A stretch of 64,000 nt of DNA from Neckera pumila (GCA_963969595.1 OZ018418.1:11971001-12035000), one strand, 5' to 3'; positions 48,721 to 60,334 are shown, counted from the first letter of the stretch. Notes: generated from the sequence alone by a model not told the origin. Numbers and translations are program-made.

Positions 48721-51658
48721 TGGTCTCTAAGCTAAGTCAGTACCAATATTTCCTCTTCCGGTCCTAACACAACAACCGGAAACACAACAACACCAAGAAC
48801 TACAATTAAACCCTCTTTTCTTTCTCCGTTCCGATTGGCTTTCCGATCTGGTCTGATCAGCTCACATCCGGTCTTACTACCATCCGGTTTAGTTTTACCT
48901 CTGTTTCACCATCAGAGGGTTCGCCCCTTGATTTTGAGAGTGGCAGGCCCACCGCTCCTTTCGTGACTTATAGTGGCTGAAGACCCACTTCTCTATTCTC
49001 CCATTTCCTATACTAATCCGGATCCGGTTTGATCCTTCACAGCAACCCAGAGAACCCTCCGGATCACCGGTCACACAAAGACCCCCCGTATGATCCTCTC
49101 ATACTACAATGACCTAAGCGCCAAGTTCCGTCTGTACGAAGCCAGGCGGTTGCAAGTGAACCCGTCCGTTCCAACATCAACTAAAGTCCTTCCATTTATC
49201 CACTAAGGCAGTGAGATCTCTCAGGAGATCGGACACTCAATCGGATTTCCCACCTAGGAGTTCTAGCACGACTAAGGAATCCCTCCCTGTCCGCCTAGCC
49301 TAACAACGGCTGTCTCGCCCGGAATCTAAACCTTAGAGATCCTGAGGAACTGAAATCCACTCCCAACTCTTACACAACCCGCTCACTTGCACATAAGATC
49401 AAAACAAAAACACCAAAGGGAGAAATTACACCCGCACCAGCATGCGCCTTTCTAACTCCTCACCACACAACCCTGCCACACACGGGAAAGACACGCAACA
49501 AGAGGCCAAGAGAAGACGTACACAAAATTTGGGCGAAAAGACTCACAGCTCCCAAGCAGGGGCTGACTTATATACAACTTGATTACAAAGCAAAAAAGCC
49601 CCTGGAAATCCGCGCTGGACATCCGGGTCCGATCCTAACCGGCCGGTCCGGTCCAACATCCGATCTGGTCCTAACTATCTTACAAAACTTTACATTCCTA
49701 ACTACCTATCTATTCTCCAACTCCTCCACCTAGTGGAGGACTCTTGGGTTCCTCGGGCAGTTAATTAAAGACGTCCGCAAGGTTCCGGTTCCGCTCTCCG
49801 GCAGCTGGATCCGGAAGATCTGACCCTGGCAATGAATCCAACTGCATCGGTTGTCCAGGCCCAGGTCTCTGGTTATTCTTCCTTAACTCGGGTGTCTAAT
49901 CCTTAGGCTCCCTCGGATTCGACCCTCCTGCTGCAAACGAATCCGGTAGCAAAATGTTCGAGAGGTGGATCTCCCGGGAGTACATGGACCCGTTCAGCTT
50001 CCGACTGTTGATGTCCATCTGGTTGGCTGCCTCTCTCGCTGCCGCCAAGGATGCTTCCACCCGATCGGTGAAGTTGGTGAGGATCCGAACTATCCGGGAA
50101 CCGAATACCTTTTTCTCCTCATGCACCCCTTTGTCAAATAATTCCGTTTTGACTGCGGTGGATCCGGACTCTCCGAGAATGTCCTTCACCGACTCGGCCA
50201 CCTTCCGGGTTGCTTCCGCCATCTCCCGGATTGCAGCCTTGTCTTCCCTGAAGGCTACCATGTCAGCCCGTAGGGTGTCGACTTCCTCTGAAGCCAACGG
50301 ATCTCTGCCTCCTGCCTCTGGTGCTCATCCGAATCGGACAGATACTAACCCACCTTACCCGGTAAATCACTATCCACCGGTGCACCTACCAGACCTCTAA
50401 TAGCGACGAGGGCCCTTTTCTTGACTTCCCAGTCCGCTTGTATCCCGCACAGGATTATCGTCAACTGGTTGAACGGGTCGGTCGGGTCCTCGGGATCCGA
50501 CATCTCCACATCCGGTCCCTGTTTTGGAGTAGACCGAGTGGTAGGAGGGGTTCCTCGCTTTGCGAGGAGGCGTCGTCTTCATCCGCTTCCTTGGCCGGGA
50601 TGGCCCCTCCTCTTCTTCTTCTTCCATCTCGGGTTCGGACCCGGTTTGCTCTTCCTGTTCGTCATCCGAACTCGACTCCCTGTACTTCAGGATAGACTCT
50701 TGAAGACTCTACGTCTTCTCCTCCGTCTCGGTGAGGAGTTGATTGCGGTGGTAGAGGTAGAACAGTTAGGGACTCAAAGGAGTGGCCCTACTCTTTCCGA
50801 TCCTCGTCACCAACTGAGACACCAGATTGGAAAAGATCCGGGCCCAATTCACTTTCCGTTCCCCGCTCAGGGAACCAAAAATTGTGTTGCCGATGGTCAT
50901 CGTCATCCTTGTCAACTTCTCCGGGTGGACGATTGGAACCATAAACTGGAGGAGATTACGGTGCCGATCGCTCTTACAGTCCCCGACCGCATACCCGTCT
51001 TTGTTGCTCGGCTCCCCATGAAACTTATCATGGATGAACTCGTCCTTCCGTCTTGCCATGCCGGAACCTTCCATCCGGAAATTGTAAACTTCCCTTCACC
51101 TTTCTTCTTCCTAGTCGGGCGGGCGGCCCCGGAGCATGTTGTCGAACTCGTTCGACGCCTTAAACCTAATCTCTCTCACCATCCGCTCCTCCCTAAACCC
51201 CCAGGGTTTATCCATCAACACGAGACACCCCATTGCGTTGAAATCCTCCATGAGCTCGAACCTGGCCGGTTCTGCCGTAGGAATGACCGGAACTACCTTC
51301 TAGAGCTTGATGTCGGAGGAGAAACTAGGCGTGCCCGGCTTGTTCTTACGCAGCTGAGGCATGGACACAAGTGGCCACTGAACCCTTACCGATCGCTACC
51401 TCACTCTCTCCTAGCCGCACGTCCCGTTCCTCATTTCCTCTCGCCTGATCTCAACCGGAAATCAACACAAAACCTACAACCCACACGCTCTGACATGCCC
51501 AGCCGGAAGCGCAGACACATACAACGGCTTTGGCGCAGACGGAGGCGTAAAAGCGCTCAAGGTCAGCTCCAGAGCTTGAGGGAAGTAAAGGAGTGAAATT
51601 GAGGATGACCAGCCTTTATATAATCCCAGGACCCCTAACAGGTTATCATGACTTTTTC
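48721..51658 (-). pseudogene. Copy C of the gag-like/coiled-coil family (diverged subfamily)
   Basis: One minus-strand frame runs from ATG 51362 (MPQLRKNKPGTPSFSSDIKL) to a stop at 49896 with no indel. It keeps the family order: KVVPVIPTAEPARFELMEDF, the central CKSDRHRNLLQFMVPIVHPE and RKVNWARIF, an acidic stretch with a basic RPRKRMKTTPPRK segment, then the coiled coil (EEVDTLRADMVAFREDKAAI to VEASLAAAREAANQMDIN). Stops in frame include TAG 51300, TAG 51111, TAA 50766, TAG 50709 and TAG 50397. The 3' non-coding part (48.7-49.9 kb) shares a motif, ACCCTCTGATGGTGAAACAG, with the 3' region of copy D. No polymerase genes are present. Confidence 0.7.
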
Positions 51659-51790
51659 CGGTCTAGTCCATATCGATCCGGTCCATATCGATCCGGTCCA
51701 TATTGATCCGGTCCATATCGATTCGGTCCATATCGATCCGGTCCATATCGATCCGGTCCATATCGATCCAGTCCATATCGATCTGGTCCA
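51659..51790. repeat. 15-bp satellite, about nine copies
   Basis: The unit GGTCCATATCGATCC is repeated about nine times with single-base variants such as TATTGAT, GATTC and GATCCA. It sits in the 5' leader region of copy C. Confidence 0.9.
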
Positions 51791-53237
51791 ACCCTAATCC
51801 GATCTGAGGTGAGATCTGGATGTGATTCCGTTCCTCAATATTAACATTCTGACCGGATCAGATCCAGTTTCTTCCTTATGGAATTAGCGTTGTCTATCTC
51901 CAATTTCCTTCTGCCCCTCTAACCGGATACGGATCCTAATTACCCGTTTCCGTTCCATTATTTAGATAAGCAAAGGAAAACCAAAAATTCTGGATACAAC
52001 ATCTCTAAAAAATGTTTATACCAAAATGTGATTCCTTAGGCATTTAGGGGCATTTGGGGGTGGGAATGTTTGATTGAAATATGACTATTAACGCTTCTAT
52101 ATTGGTATTTTATATATCTTCAAACTTTTATATGAATTGCGTTGCATATTTTGAAGGATGAATGTATTTTAACATTCTAGCTTGTAACACCTGTAAGGTT
52201 TGGCAATATTGCTTTGAATGATGAATGGGCTTTAATATTCCAAAACTTGTAATCACAAAGTTTCTAGAAATCTTCATTAACAATGTATAGAAATCCAAAT
52301 CTTTGCTTCAAATTATAAGCTATAAGTTGCTTCAAATTAAAAAGTGGTCAAAACCTCCTTTAAAATTTTAAAAATAAAATGAAAATGTATATATGAATGT
52401 TACAACATATATAAGCAATTTAATCTTGAAATTCACCACTTTCAATTTTCAATCAATTATCATGTAAAATAATAGAATTTAATTTAATAACATTATCAAT
52501 AATAGAGTTTTGTTTTTTTGAAATTTAAATTTAATAGGCCTAATGAAGATTGTATAAGAATGCAATAGTGTAGGAATTGCATAAGATTGCATTCAAAAAT
52601 GGGTGTTTCTACATGAAATAAGGAAAATTTTGCCACCCTACTGTCCTGTAAAATGAAACGGACACATCACAACGTTAGTGAGTTCTCATCCCTTAAATGT
52701 ACTGTGAAGCTCTGGCTATGCTGTGAATCGGTAGGCAATCGTAGATCTCATCCTTAAAAAATAGATGTGGAAAGAATTAGTAGATCTGGGGACCCCGGAT
52801 TTGAGAGTTTTTCCGGATCTCAAATTCTGATGACCTAGTTTACAATGGAAATTGCAATTGGACTAACATCCAAACGATTTGGCAATTATGCGTAGTTTCT
52901 TTCCATTAGTATGCAGGTTTGTTTTGCATTTGTTTTTCCAGATTTGTGGTTTTTTGTTACTTTTCATTTGGTATTTATGATGAGAGTTCAGTTTGGTGTT
53001 GCTTAATCCTTGAAGAGAAGATCAAGAGCATGCTAGATCCTCCAACATAAGAGAACATTGTAGGAGTATGATCGATCTCTGAAACACATACTCCGAAGTC
53101 ATGGATTGTCATGTATTTTGAATTCTGCTTCAATAGTTTATATATTGATTAGGATTCATTGTGGGTGCTATTTAGCAATGGCAATGGCATCGTTGGTAAG
53201 CTTATAAAAAGACCAAGTGTAGGAAAAAGTAATACCA
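51791..53237. other. Intergenic DNA between copies C and D
   Basis: The first ~180 bp are still GC-rich with GATCCGG-type words and may be leader of copy C. The rest is AT-rich, without a supported gene. Confidence 0.45.
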
Positions 53238-53359
53238 ATACTTAAAAATCCGGGTTAGTTTAGGATCAATTTCGTAAACATTTTCAAAATTTTGTAGTAG
53301 TAAAGCCGGAAACCGGAACATCTAGTAGAAACTAGGTAGTCAGAAAGTTCCGGCTCGCT
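53238..53359 (+). mobile_element. Detached 5' end of copy D
   Basis: AATCCGGGTTAGTTTAGGAT, TTTTGTAGTAGTAAAGCC and GTAGAAACTAGGTAGTCAG match the leader of copy A in reverse complement. The match breaks at GGCTCGCT (53352-53359) and resumes at the second GGCTCGCT (60335-60342), so the intervening DNA is an insertion. Confidence 0.8.
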
Positions 53360-54556
53360 CTGAGTTGTCAGGATGTCCGGACGAACGTCCAGAGTCCGAG
53401 GATGCTGCCCCTGTAACGTCTTGTGACATTCACTTTTTACGTTTTTTACCTACATGGTAAATTCCGCGACCGAAAACCCGACCGAACGATCAATTGACCA
53501 GTGAGCCCAACCCCGACTTAAACCGCTTGGGCGATCGACCTGACCCAAACCCCGACTCGTTTTTACAAGTTCTCGGAATAAATTAATACACATGCTTCTA
53601 ATCGGTTTCTAAAATAATGTGAGCTTTGGTATAGTTGTGTTCTGAATTTCTTTTTTTTTTGAAACACATGAACAATTTCCATTGATAAAAAGGATACAAT
53701 ACATTGAAAGGGAGTTCTGTTCCGAATTTCAATTTCATATTTCAAATTTTCTCTTTATTTTGAAACCTAGTTCCATTTACCAATTCTATAATGAATGAAA
53801 ATTTAGTTATGATTTCCTAAATTTGTTTCTTAAATTTTTCCCTCAAATATTGAAGAAATTTTTTTTTTTAAATGAATATCAATAGATAAAAAATTATAAG
53901 TTTAGATGACACGAAGCCAAATAATCTTGTCATACAAGTTGTACAGAAAACTTGTTTTTTCCCTTTGTTTGGGTTTAGGGTGCAAGCTACTGAATGCTAT
54001 AGGAGTAATGGAACAGGGAACTCAACAATGAAGGCACGTGGGTGTCTGAGTGGAAATCGAATTTTGCGGAAGTGTCTTTGAGAAGTTCTGGCCATGGCAA
54101 GAATTGCTTGGAGTGATGTAAATGATTGAAATGAATTAAGGATCTCTTGAAGAGTGCTGATTTTTATTAAAGGAATTAATAGTTATTAAGAACAAAGGCC
54201 ATCTCGCAATGTCATGCAACTGCTTGCTATGAAAATGCGACTACCATTGCATTGAAGTAACCAAACAAGAGCAATAGAAAAGTTGAGATTACCAAAAGAA
54301 GAAATTATGAACTTCAAAAAAATAGAAACAAGAAAATTTAATAGGTGTGGAATTTTTGGTTTATTATCACACCCTACTTTTTGTGGGAAGACACTTCAAT
54401 CGGTGTAGAAAAAAAAATTCTATTTTTGCACACTACTCTAGAGGAGGGGGGGAATAACATTGTCTTACTATGGTTGTCGTACATTTTTTTTAAATTATTT
54501 TTACACCATCTTATTTCGGGTAAGATGCTACGACTCCTGTCAAAGTATTAATTTAA

Positions 54557-55494
54557 TCCCTAAGGCATTGAACATGCATTTTGGAGAACATAGCATTTTG
54601 GGGAGCTTACTACAATACTACAAGCAAAGTTTTTATTTTTTGCTTTGAAATTTTCACACAGCATTTTCAGGAGGAGTAGCTTTAAGGTTCGACATTCTTC
54701 ATAACTTCTAACAGCAGTACAGCACAATTAAAATGTTATTGTATGATATGTGATTTTTAATGCTTGGTGGGCAGCTCAAAAAATTCTTAAAAAATCACTT
54801 TAAGAAAAAAATGAAATTTGAAATTGGTTCTCCAGATCTATATATGCAACTTCAGCTTTGGATTTATTTCATTTTCATTTATGAGATCACAATTGTGAGG
54901 TGATCTAGTTTGCGGGCAGTTGTGGATTCCTGCCTCAAAAAATAAACTTTGCAGTCCTTTGTTCAATTCCATTTTCAATATCTTTGGAAAAAAAAAAAAA
55001 TTGGATGTGGATAGGTTATTACAACATTATAACCATTTGGATTGGCATTTTCCAATTATATAATTAAATTCTTAAGAATTTAGTGGTCTGAATCATTCTC
55101 TACTTCTTTCTACATACTATTTTTTCCTGTATGTTCTACAATTCCAAATGATCTGGAAATTCTTAAGCATAGAGCCAACTTGACTTCAAAACCGAATCCA
55201 AAGAGTAAACACCATTTTCAACGCTTTTTCATACAAATGACACCTTGTGAAGTGTACCTCTCTGGTTTTTCGTAAAGACCAAAAAAGCATTTCTGTCAAT
55301 TCAAACCTTGCTACTTTGCAATGTACATGGTGGAAAATTCTAAAATTTTTCCCACATCTTCTTAAACTAGTTCACTACAAGATTCTATGGTTACATGTGT
55401 CCAACAATATTTTATTTCTAAAATTTGGTACTTTTTTGGGGAATGGCAATTTTGGAGTGTTTTTGGTGAATACATAGTCAACAATGTTCAAGGG
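54557..55494. mobile_element. TTAA-flanked TIR element, unit 4 (938 bp, non-coding)
   Basis: TTAA (54553-54556) then TCCCTAAGGCATTGAACATG on the left. On the right CAAGGG then TTAA (55495-55498), giving CCCTTGAACATTGTTGAC in reverse complement. The interior is collinear with units 1 and 2 (TGTATGTTCTACAATTCCAA, CTACAAGATTCTATGGTTAC, GGCAATTTTGGAGTG). Confidence 0.72.
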
Positions 55495-55498
55495 TTAA

Positions 55499-56552
55499 GT
55501 TCACACCCTTAATTTTTCAAAACAAACTTTTCTCAGGGAAATTTTATTAAAAAATGTTTGAAGTATGCTTCACATGTGGATGACCTGTACTTGAAATATA
55601 CCTACCGTAAGTTTCTACTATTCTCACTAGTTTTGAAAGAAGAAACTCCTGAAAAAAAAAAAATTTCAAAATTTCAAGTATAAATGAAATGGCTTCAAAT
55701 GCGTTTGAGGTCTACCATAAGTTCACCTCAAACAAATTCCTACTACTGAGATTTCTTTGTATTAAAAAAATTTTAATTTGAAAATTTTTTTGGTTTAGAA
55801 ATTAAGCTTAAGTAATAAAGTGCTTGAAGTGTGTTCCTACCATGCTTAACTGCTTAAGGTTTACTTCAACTAAACAAGCAACCTTCAAGCACATTCTTAA
55901 AATTTCTGTTGTACTTGAATTTATAAAGAACAAGAATTATATTTATTTCAGTTTATGATTGAAGGGGTGGAAAATAAGGTACCCTGCATGTGAACTTTAA
56001 GTTCATATGAAAAATTCTCTCTTTATTTAAAATGCATTAAAATTAAAAATGTTGTGATTGAGGTGTGCTTCAAGTCTATCTACATGTCTTTAGTATTTCT
56101 ATTTCATTTGAAAACAAAAAACTTGTGACTTGATTTTATTAGATGTGGTTTTCCAATGTGTGTTTTATGTGTGCTTGAGGTTTATTAAGCAAAGTTGTTT
56201 GCTCATCACTTGTAAAATATATTTTTCCTATACAATTTGGGGGGAAATTTTGATTCCAATTAAATGAGAAAAGCAATGGTGCGCTTTACTTGTGAGATAA
56301 ACGTTTCATCCTACATGTAAAGACCACATCAAGCACACCTCAAGCACACTTGTGAAATTTCCAAACAAATTGAATATAATTTATAGTTTGAATCATGATT
56401 GAAGTGGAATGAGAGAAGTAAAGTGTGCTTGAGTTGTACTTCAGGTAGATATGTAGGACACCTCAAACACTCTTATATAAAGGAAATTTGAATGCAATTG
56501 AGTTTTGGTAGTTCAAATAACGTTTGAAGTAGAGTGTTCATTTTCCTTTCAA
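55499..56552. other. Spacer between TTAA units 4 and 5
   Basis: AT-rich, with repeated short words related to GTGTGCTTGAAGTGTACTTC and CACCTCAAGCACACTT in both orientations. It may be a degenerate tandem repeat. No gene is seen. Confidence 0.4.
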
Positions 56553-57485
56553 TCCCTAGAAGGCCGCTTGTCCCCTTGGGGGACAAACTAAGTCGGGCAA
56601 ATACCTATGGTCTCAATATGAAGTGAAATTTTTGTGATTTGTGGAATTTGTGTGATTTTGCGAGAAATTTGAGGATATTTAATTTTTAGTTTAATTGATG
56701 CCCGGAAGTTAGAGTTATGACACAATAAGCAAAAACAAGTTTTGGCAGACCGCACCAAAAATATTAAGAGAAAGTGAAACTAATTTTATCCTCAAATTTG
56801 TTTCTCAAAGACTACATTTTTGTCTACATGTGAAGCTTTGTTTCATTCAATTTGGACTAATAATGAGAAAGTTCTTCACAATCTTAGTTTTGGGGTTTAG
56901 AGAAGAATCTGTGGATTCTGTGGTCAAAAAAAAATGGATGTTTCACTTTTGGATGTTATTTTCAGAATTTTCCCAAGGAATTTGTTAGACAATCTTAGAT
57001 TTCCTTGCTACAACAATCTCACTGTTGAGATTATTGTGATCCAATTCCATCTAAAAGTTTTTAACAATTTTGTTTTTTTCTTCCATCTTAAATTCACCTC
57101 TACTTAACAATTTTGTAATGAGTGAAAATGAAGTGGTTTTTTTCCTAACTTTTTTTGGTACATTCTGAACTCAACTACTTAATGTAAATAAAGACAAAAT
57201 CCAAATCATTAGTGTTAAAAATTTAAACTAAAAAGATTCAAAGCAAAAAAATATAGTTAAGCAAGGTGCCAAAAAACTTATTTTCTTCACTCTAAATGCA
57301 TATATCTTATAATCTACATAGTCAAATTTTTGAAATTTCTTTCAGGTATTCATATACTAGTTAAGGAAAAGATCTTATAGTTGGATATGCAAAAAAAAAG
57401 AAGTTTTCATGGTTCTTTACTCTTTGCAATAACGATGACATTTTTTAGTGTTTTTGATAGGAATATCACCTTGGTCCTCTAGGGA
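56553..57485. mobile_element. TTAA-flanked TIR element, unit 5 (933 bp, non-coding)
   Basis: The left end is TCAA then TCCCTAGAAGGCCGCTTGTC. The right end is GGTCCTCTAGGGA then TTAA (57486-57489). A hairpin, TGTCCCCTTGGGGGACA, sits about 20 bp inside the left end. The interior belongs to the unit 3 and 6 subfamily. Confidence 0.7.
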
Positions 57486-57583
57486 TTAATACAATTGGTC
57501 CTTCCATTGGATCTGAAATAAAAACTAAAGAAACATTTAATTGTTTCACATTGCAGTGCATTGAAATTAGGATTTAAAGTGTA

Positions 57584-57606
57584 GGATTTAGGGTTTAGGG
57601 TTTAGG
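57584..57606 (+). repeat. Telomere-like tract (three TTTAGGG-type units)
   Basis: GGATTTAGGG followed by TTTAGGG and TTTAGG in perfect tandem, 98 bp to the right of unit 5. Confidence 0.8.
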
Positions 57607-57687
57607 AAATACTATTTAGGGAAGAGGATTAAAGTGTGAAAAAAGAAAATCAATCACACTTACACATAAGTTCTACATGAATTCTAC

Positions 57688-57717
57688 ATTGGATGCTTCT
57701 TAAAGGAAGCATCCAAT
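57688..57717. repeat. Perfect 12-bp hairpin
   Basis: ATTGGATGCTTC and GAAGCATCCAAT flank a 6-nt loop TTAAAG. Outside it TACATTGG and CCAATGTA could extend or compete with the stem. Confidence 0.8.
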
Positions 57718-57924
57718 ATTCCAATGTAAAAATGAATCAAGATTTATTGCAAACTGTAGAATCCCACGATCGATCTTGTTCTCTGGTCAACCCAGGCGGT
57801 CGGCCCGGTCGGCCGTCCGAGCCGGTCGGCGTATGCGGTCGTCTGAGGCGGTCGGCCCCGGCAGGCGTCTGAAGTGGTCGGCGTACCCTAAAACTATCGT
57901 GTTAGGTTTGGATGGCTTCTTCAG

Positions 57925-58422
57925 TTGGGTTTTCTGGTTCGATCGGTCGCTCACAACGGAGCGGTCGTCGGGATCGGTCAGCGCGCGGTCTGCAGCAATT
58001 CGGATCGGACTGCGGCCGCGGCGACCGCCGCCGAGGCTGAAGGAGTGAAATTGGATGCCCAACACTCCATAAAATCCAAAAGGAAAAGGAAAATGGAGCC
58101 TTTTGCAGCGAGCCCAACTAAGAGACAAGGTGTAGGTAGAACTCCCCTTGATGCATGTCTTCCTTCCTCAAAGGGAAAAATGAAGACGATTCCTTCCCTT
58201 AAAGAAGATAGGAGGAACGCCATATTAAAAGTAAAAAGGGAAAAGAGGGAGGACAAACCAAGGAGATTATCCACATCAAGGCAAGTACAACAGGGAGGAG
58301 TGACAACTTTGAATTCTTCATCAGACGATATGGAAGTCACATCCGATGAAGATGTGGAATGGAAAAGTAGAGGAGATTGTAGTGGGGCTGAGGTAAAAGG
58401 AGATAGTGATTACAAGCCTTAG
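57925..58422 (+). CDS. Hypothetical 165-codon ORF inside the 7-kb element
   Basis: This ORF lies in the only extended GC-rich patch of the large element. The first ~45 codons cross a low-complexity CGGTC-rich run and may not be coding; an in-frame ATG at the MEPFAAS position is a more natural start. The rest has a nuclear-signal-like KSKRKRK, a basic RRNAILKVKREKREDKPRR segment and an acidic tail (SSDDMEVTSDEDVEW) ending GDSDYKP. No family is recognised and no splice sites stand out. It may be a captured host exon, an accessory transposon ORF or a chance ORF. Confidence 0.35.
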   Translation: MGFLVRSVAHNGAVVGIGQRAVCSNSDRTAAAATAAEAEGVKLDAQHSIKSKRKRKMEPFAASPTKRQGVGRTPLDACLPSSKGKMKTIPSLKEDRRNAILKVKREKREDKPRRLSTSRQVQQGGVTTLNSSSDDMEVTSDEDVEWKSRGDCSGAEVKGDSDYKP

Positions 58423-58974
58423 AGACTGAAACGCCTTGAAACGCTTAGATGTTTTGATGCTCATCATACATAGAGCACATAATGGTAATTGGTTGGTAGA
58501 ACTTTATATTGTAGTACAAGTTGTCTACTTTGCTTAGTGATGTAGAAAACATCATTAGGATTGTTTGGTATTCAAACTGTTGGAGTACAATCCAATAAAG
58601 TTTGATTATGTGTTTTCTTTCTTCAATGAGGTATAATATATTGCAAGAATTATATGTAGTGAACAGTTTCACCTTCATAGTTGTCCTAGTTTAATATGTG
58701 TAAATTGAATTCATACACTTAAAATTCAGAAAGAATTGATGTAATCTATGGAAATGTTGGATTTTTGTTCAATAATGAATGAACTCTTAGAAGTTCTTAA
58801 GAAGACTTTGACATTTGTGGATGAAATTGAAAAAATGAATGGAAAAACATTGAGGCCTAGCTAAAAGCTCTCATAAATACTTATAAACCTCTATAGTACC
58901 CCATCTCAAGTTGAAGTAGAATACAAATTTATAAACATTTATAAGAGCTGATTATTGAAAATGAATAACAAGGT

Positions 58975-59065
58975 ACACAATAAGATTCGAACCCGTGACC
59001 TCTTCAATATCAATAATGAAACAAATCCCCAAGTGTCTGCAATTGCAATGGCTAATCTGCCCTAT
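58975..59065 (-). repeat. tRNA-like promoter boxes, possible SINE remnant
   Basis: On the minus strand GAGGTCACGGGTTCGAATCT contains a perfect-looking RNA polymerase III B box (GGTTCGAATC). Upstream, TTAGCCATTGCAATTGC could be a weak A box about 45-50 bp away. The sequence does not fold into a normal tRNA that I can trace. A similar B-box-like GGGTTCGATC occurs near 48680 on the minus strand. Confidence 0.25.
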
Positions 59066-59095
59066 TTGTTCTAAAATTATTCCCGTCCCTGTTAA

Positions 59096-60012
59096 CCTCT
59101 AAAGTCCCATTGTCTCCTCGGGGGACAATTTGGAGTTCGGGTAGGTACCTACAGGCTGAATTTTTGTCTTGATTTTTTGAAACTTTTTTGAAGATAGAAG
59201 AACTGATAAGCTTTGTGGGAATATAATTTTTTTTTCAGTCGGTGCCCGTGAACAAAAGTCATGCCCAAATAACCTCAAAAGAGGGGAGAAGTGGCAGCAA
59301 CAAAAATTTTGCAAATTTATTTTATTTTTATTTTTTTCCCCATAGATTATATTTTTGTCTATCTGAAAAGCTTTGATTCATTCCATTTGGATTTGTTATG
59401 AGAAAGTTAAAGGACAATCTAATTTTTTGGGCACTTAGAGCATCTTCTTGAAAAAAATAACTTGTAGGATTCATTTCTGAATGCAATTTTTATAATTTTT
59501 CAAAAAGAATAGTTCCACATGGTTTAGTATTTTTGCTAGAACAATCTCACCATTGGGATTAGTGCACTTTATTTCCATATAAAAGATATTAATATGTTAA
59601 ATTTTCCTTCTATCTCGTACCTACTTCTATTTAACAATTCTTTTAGTAATAAAAATTAGGTTTCTTTGATTTGATTTTTTTTTGCTAGACTCTCAACTCA
59701 ATTATGCACTATAAAGATTTAAAGCTCAAAACTCTGTAGTGCAAAAATTTCAAGTTAAAAATGTTCAAAATCAAAAAATCTAGTCCCACAATGTGCTGAA
59801 AAACTTGTCTTTTTCACTTTAAACGCAGATATCTTGCAATGTGTGCGGTCAAAAATTCTGAATTTTTTTTCGCACATTGCAATACTAGTTAAGTATAAGA
59901 TCCTACGGTCAGATGTGAAAAAAAAATAATTTTCAATTTTTTTTACTCTTTGCTATAAAAATGGTAGTTTTGAGTGCTTTTTGGCAGAAAAATGGTCTTG
60001 GAGTTTTAGGAG
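59096..60012. mobile_element. TTAA-flanked TIR element, unit 6 (917 bp, non-coding)
   Basis: TTAA (59092-59095) then CCTCTAAAGTCCCATTG on the left. On the right GGAGTTTTAGGAG then TTAA (60013-60016). Near the left end ATTGTCTCCTCGGGGGACAAT forms a hairpin. The interior closely follows unit 3, for example GGTAGGTACCTACAGGCTGA, GATAGAAGAACTGATAAGCT and TAAGATCCTACGGTCAGA. Confidence 0.72.
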
Positions 60013-60083
60013 TTAAAGTGAGTAAGTGACTGTTGTCCTGAACCCGATCTCCCCGATCGCCCCGACCTCTCCACCGACAGCCG

Positions 60084-60204
60084 ACTGACGCGGTCGTCAT
60101 ACTAATCGTCAGACTAACCGCCATCAGTCGACCGACGCGGTCGTCAGACTAACCGCCGTCAGTCGACCGACGCGGTCGTCAGACCGACCGCCGACCGCCG
60201 ACCG
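60084..60204. repeat. GC-rich tandem repeat near the right end of the 7-kb element
   Basis: A 35-bp unit containing CGACCGACGCGGTCGTCAGA and CTAACCGCCGTCAGT is present in about three copies, followed by three CCGACCG steps. It is CpG-dense, in contrast to its AT-rich surroundings. Confidence 0.8.
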
Positions 60205-60334
60205 TGGCGTCCGAATTACCTAAGGTAATTTTTTTTTACGATGGTTTTATCCACCGCGTCCGGTCGGACGCTGCGTCTGGACGTCCAAATTTTGGACGTG
60301 AATTGGTCCCGGATGTTCGATATTGACAACTCAG

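Larger units (their letters stand above)
53360..60334. mobile_element. 6,975-bp DNA transposon-like insertion, 8-bp target duplication
   Basis: The element is bounded by GGCTCGCT at 53352-53359 and 60335-60342. Its ends are an 11-bp perfect inverted repeat, CTGAGTTGTCA at the left and its complement at the right. Subterminal sequence on both sides is rich in GTCCGGACG, ACGTCC and GGACGTCC, and further in, in CCGACC or GGTCGG words. An 8-bp duplication plus a short TIR and short subterminal motifs suggests the hAT superfamily, but the terminus is not a textbook hAT end. No transposase domain is recognisable. It contains TTAA units 4, 5 and 6 and an ORF at 57925-58422. Confidence 0.8.

Noticed and set aside
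50421..51596. A 391-codon plus-strand ORF, the longest uninterrupted ORF in the window
   Set aside because: It lies antisense to repeat copy C, whose minus strand carries recognisable family motifs. The translation is Arg/Pro/His/Leu-rich, as expected from the complement of a GC-rich coding relic.
57787..58128. Minus-strand ORFs opposite the GC-rich patch
   Set aside because: They are low-complexity Arg/Pro/Ser translations of CGGTC-type repeats and have no family signal.
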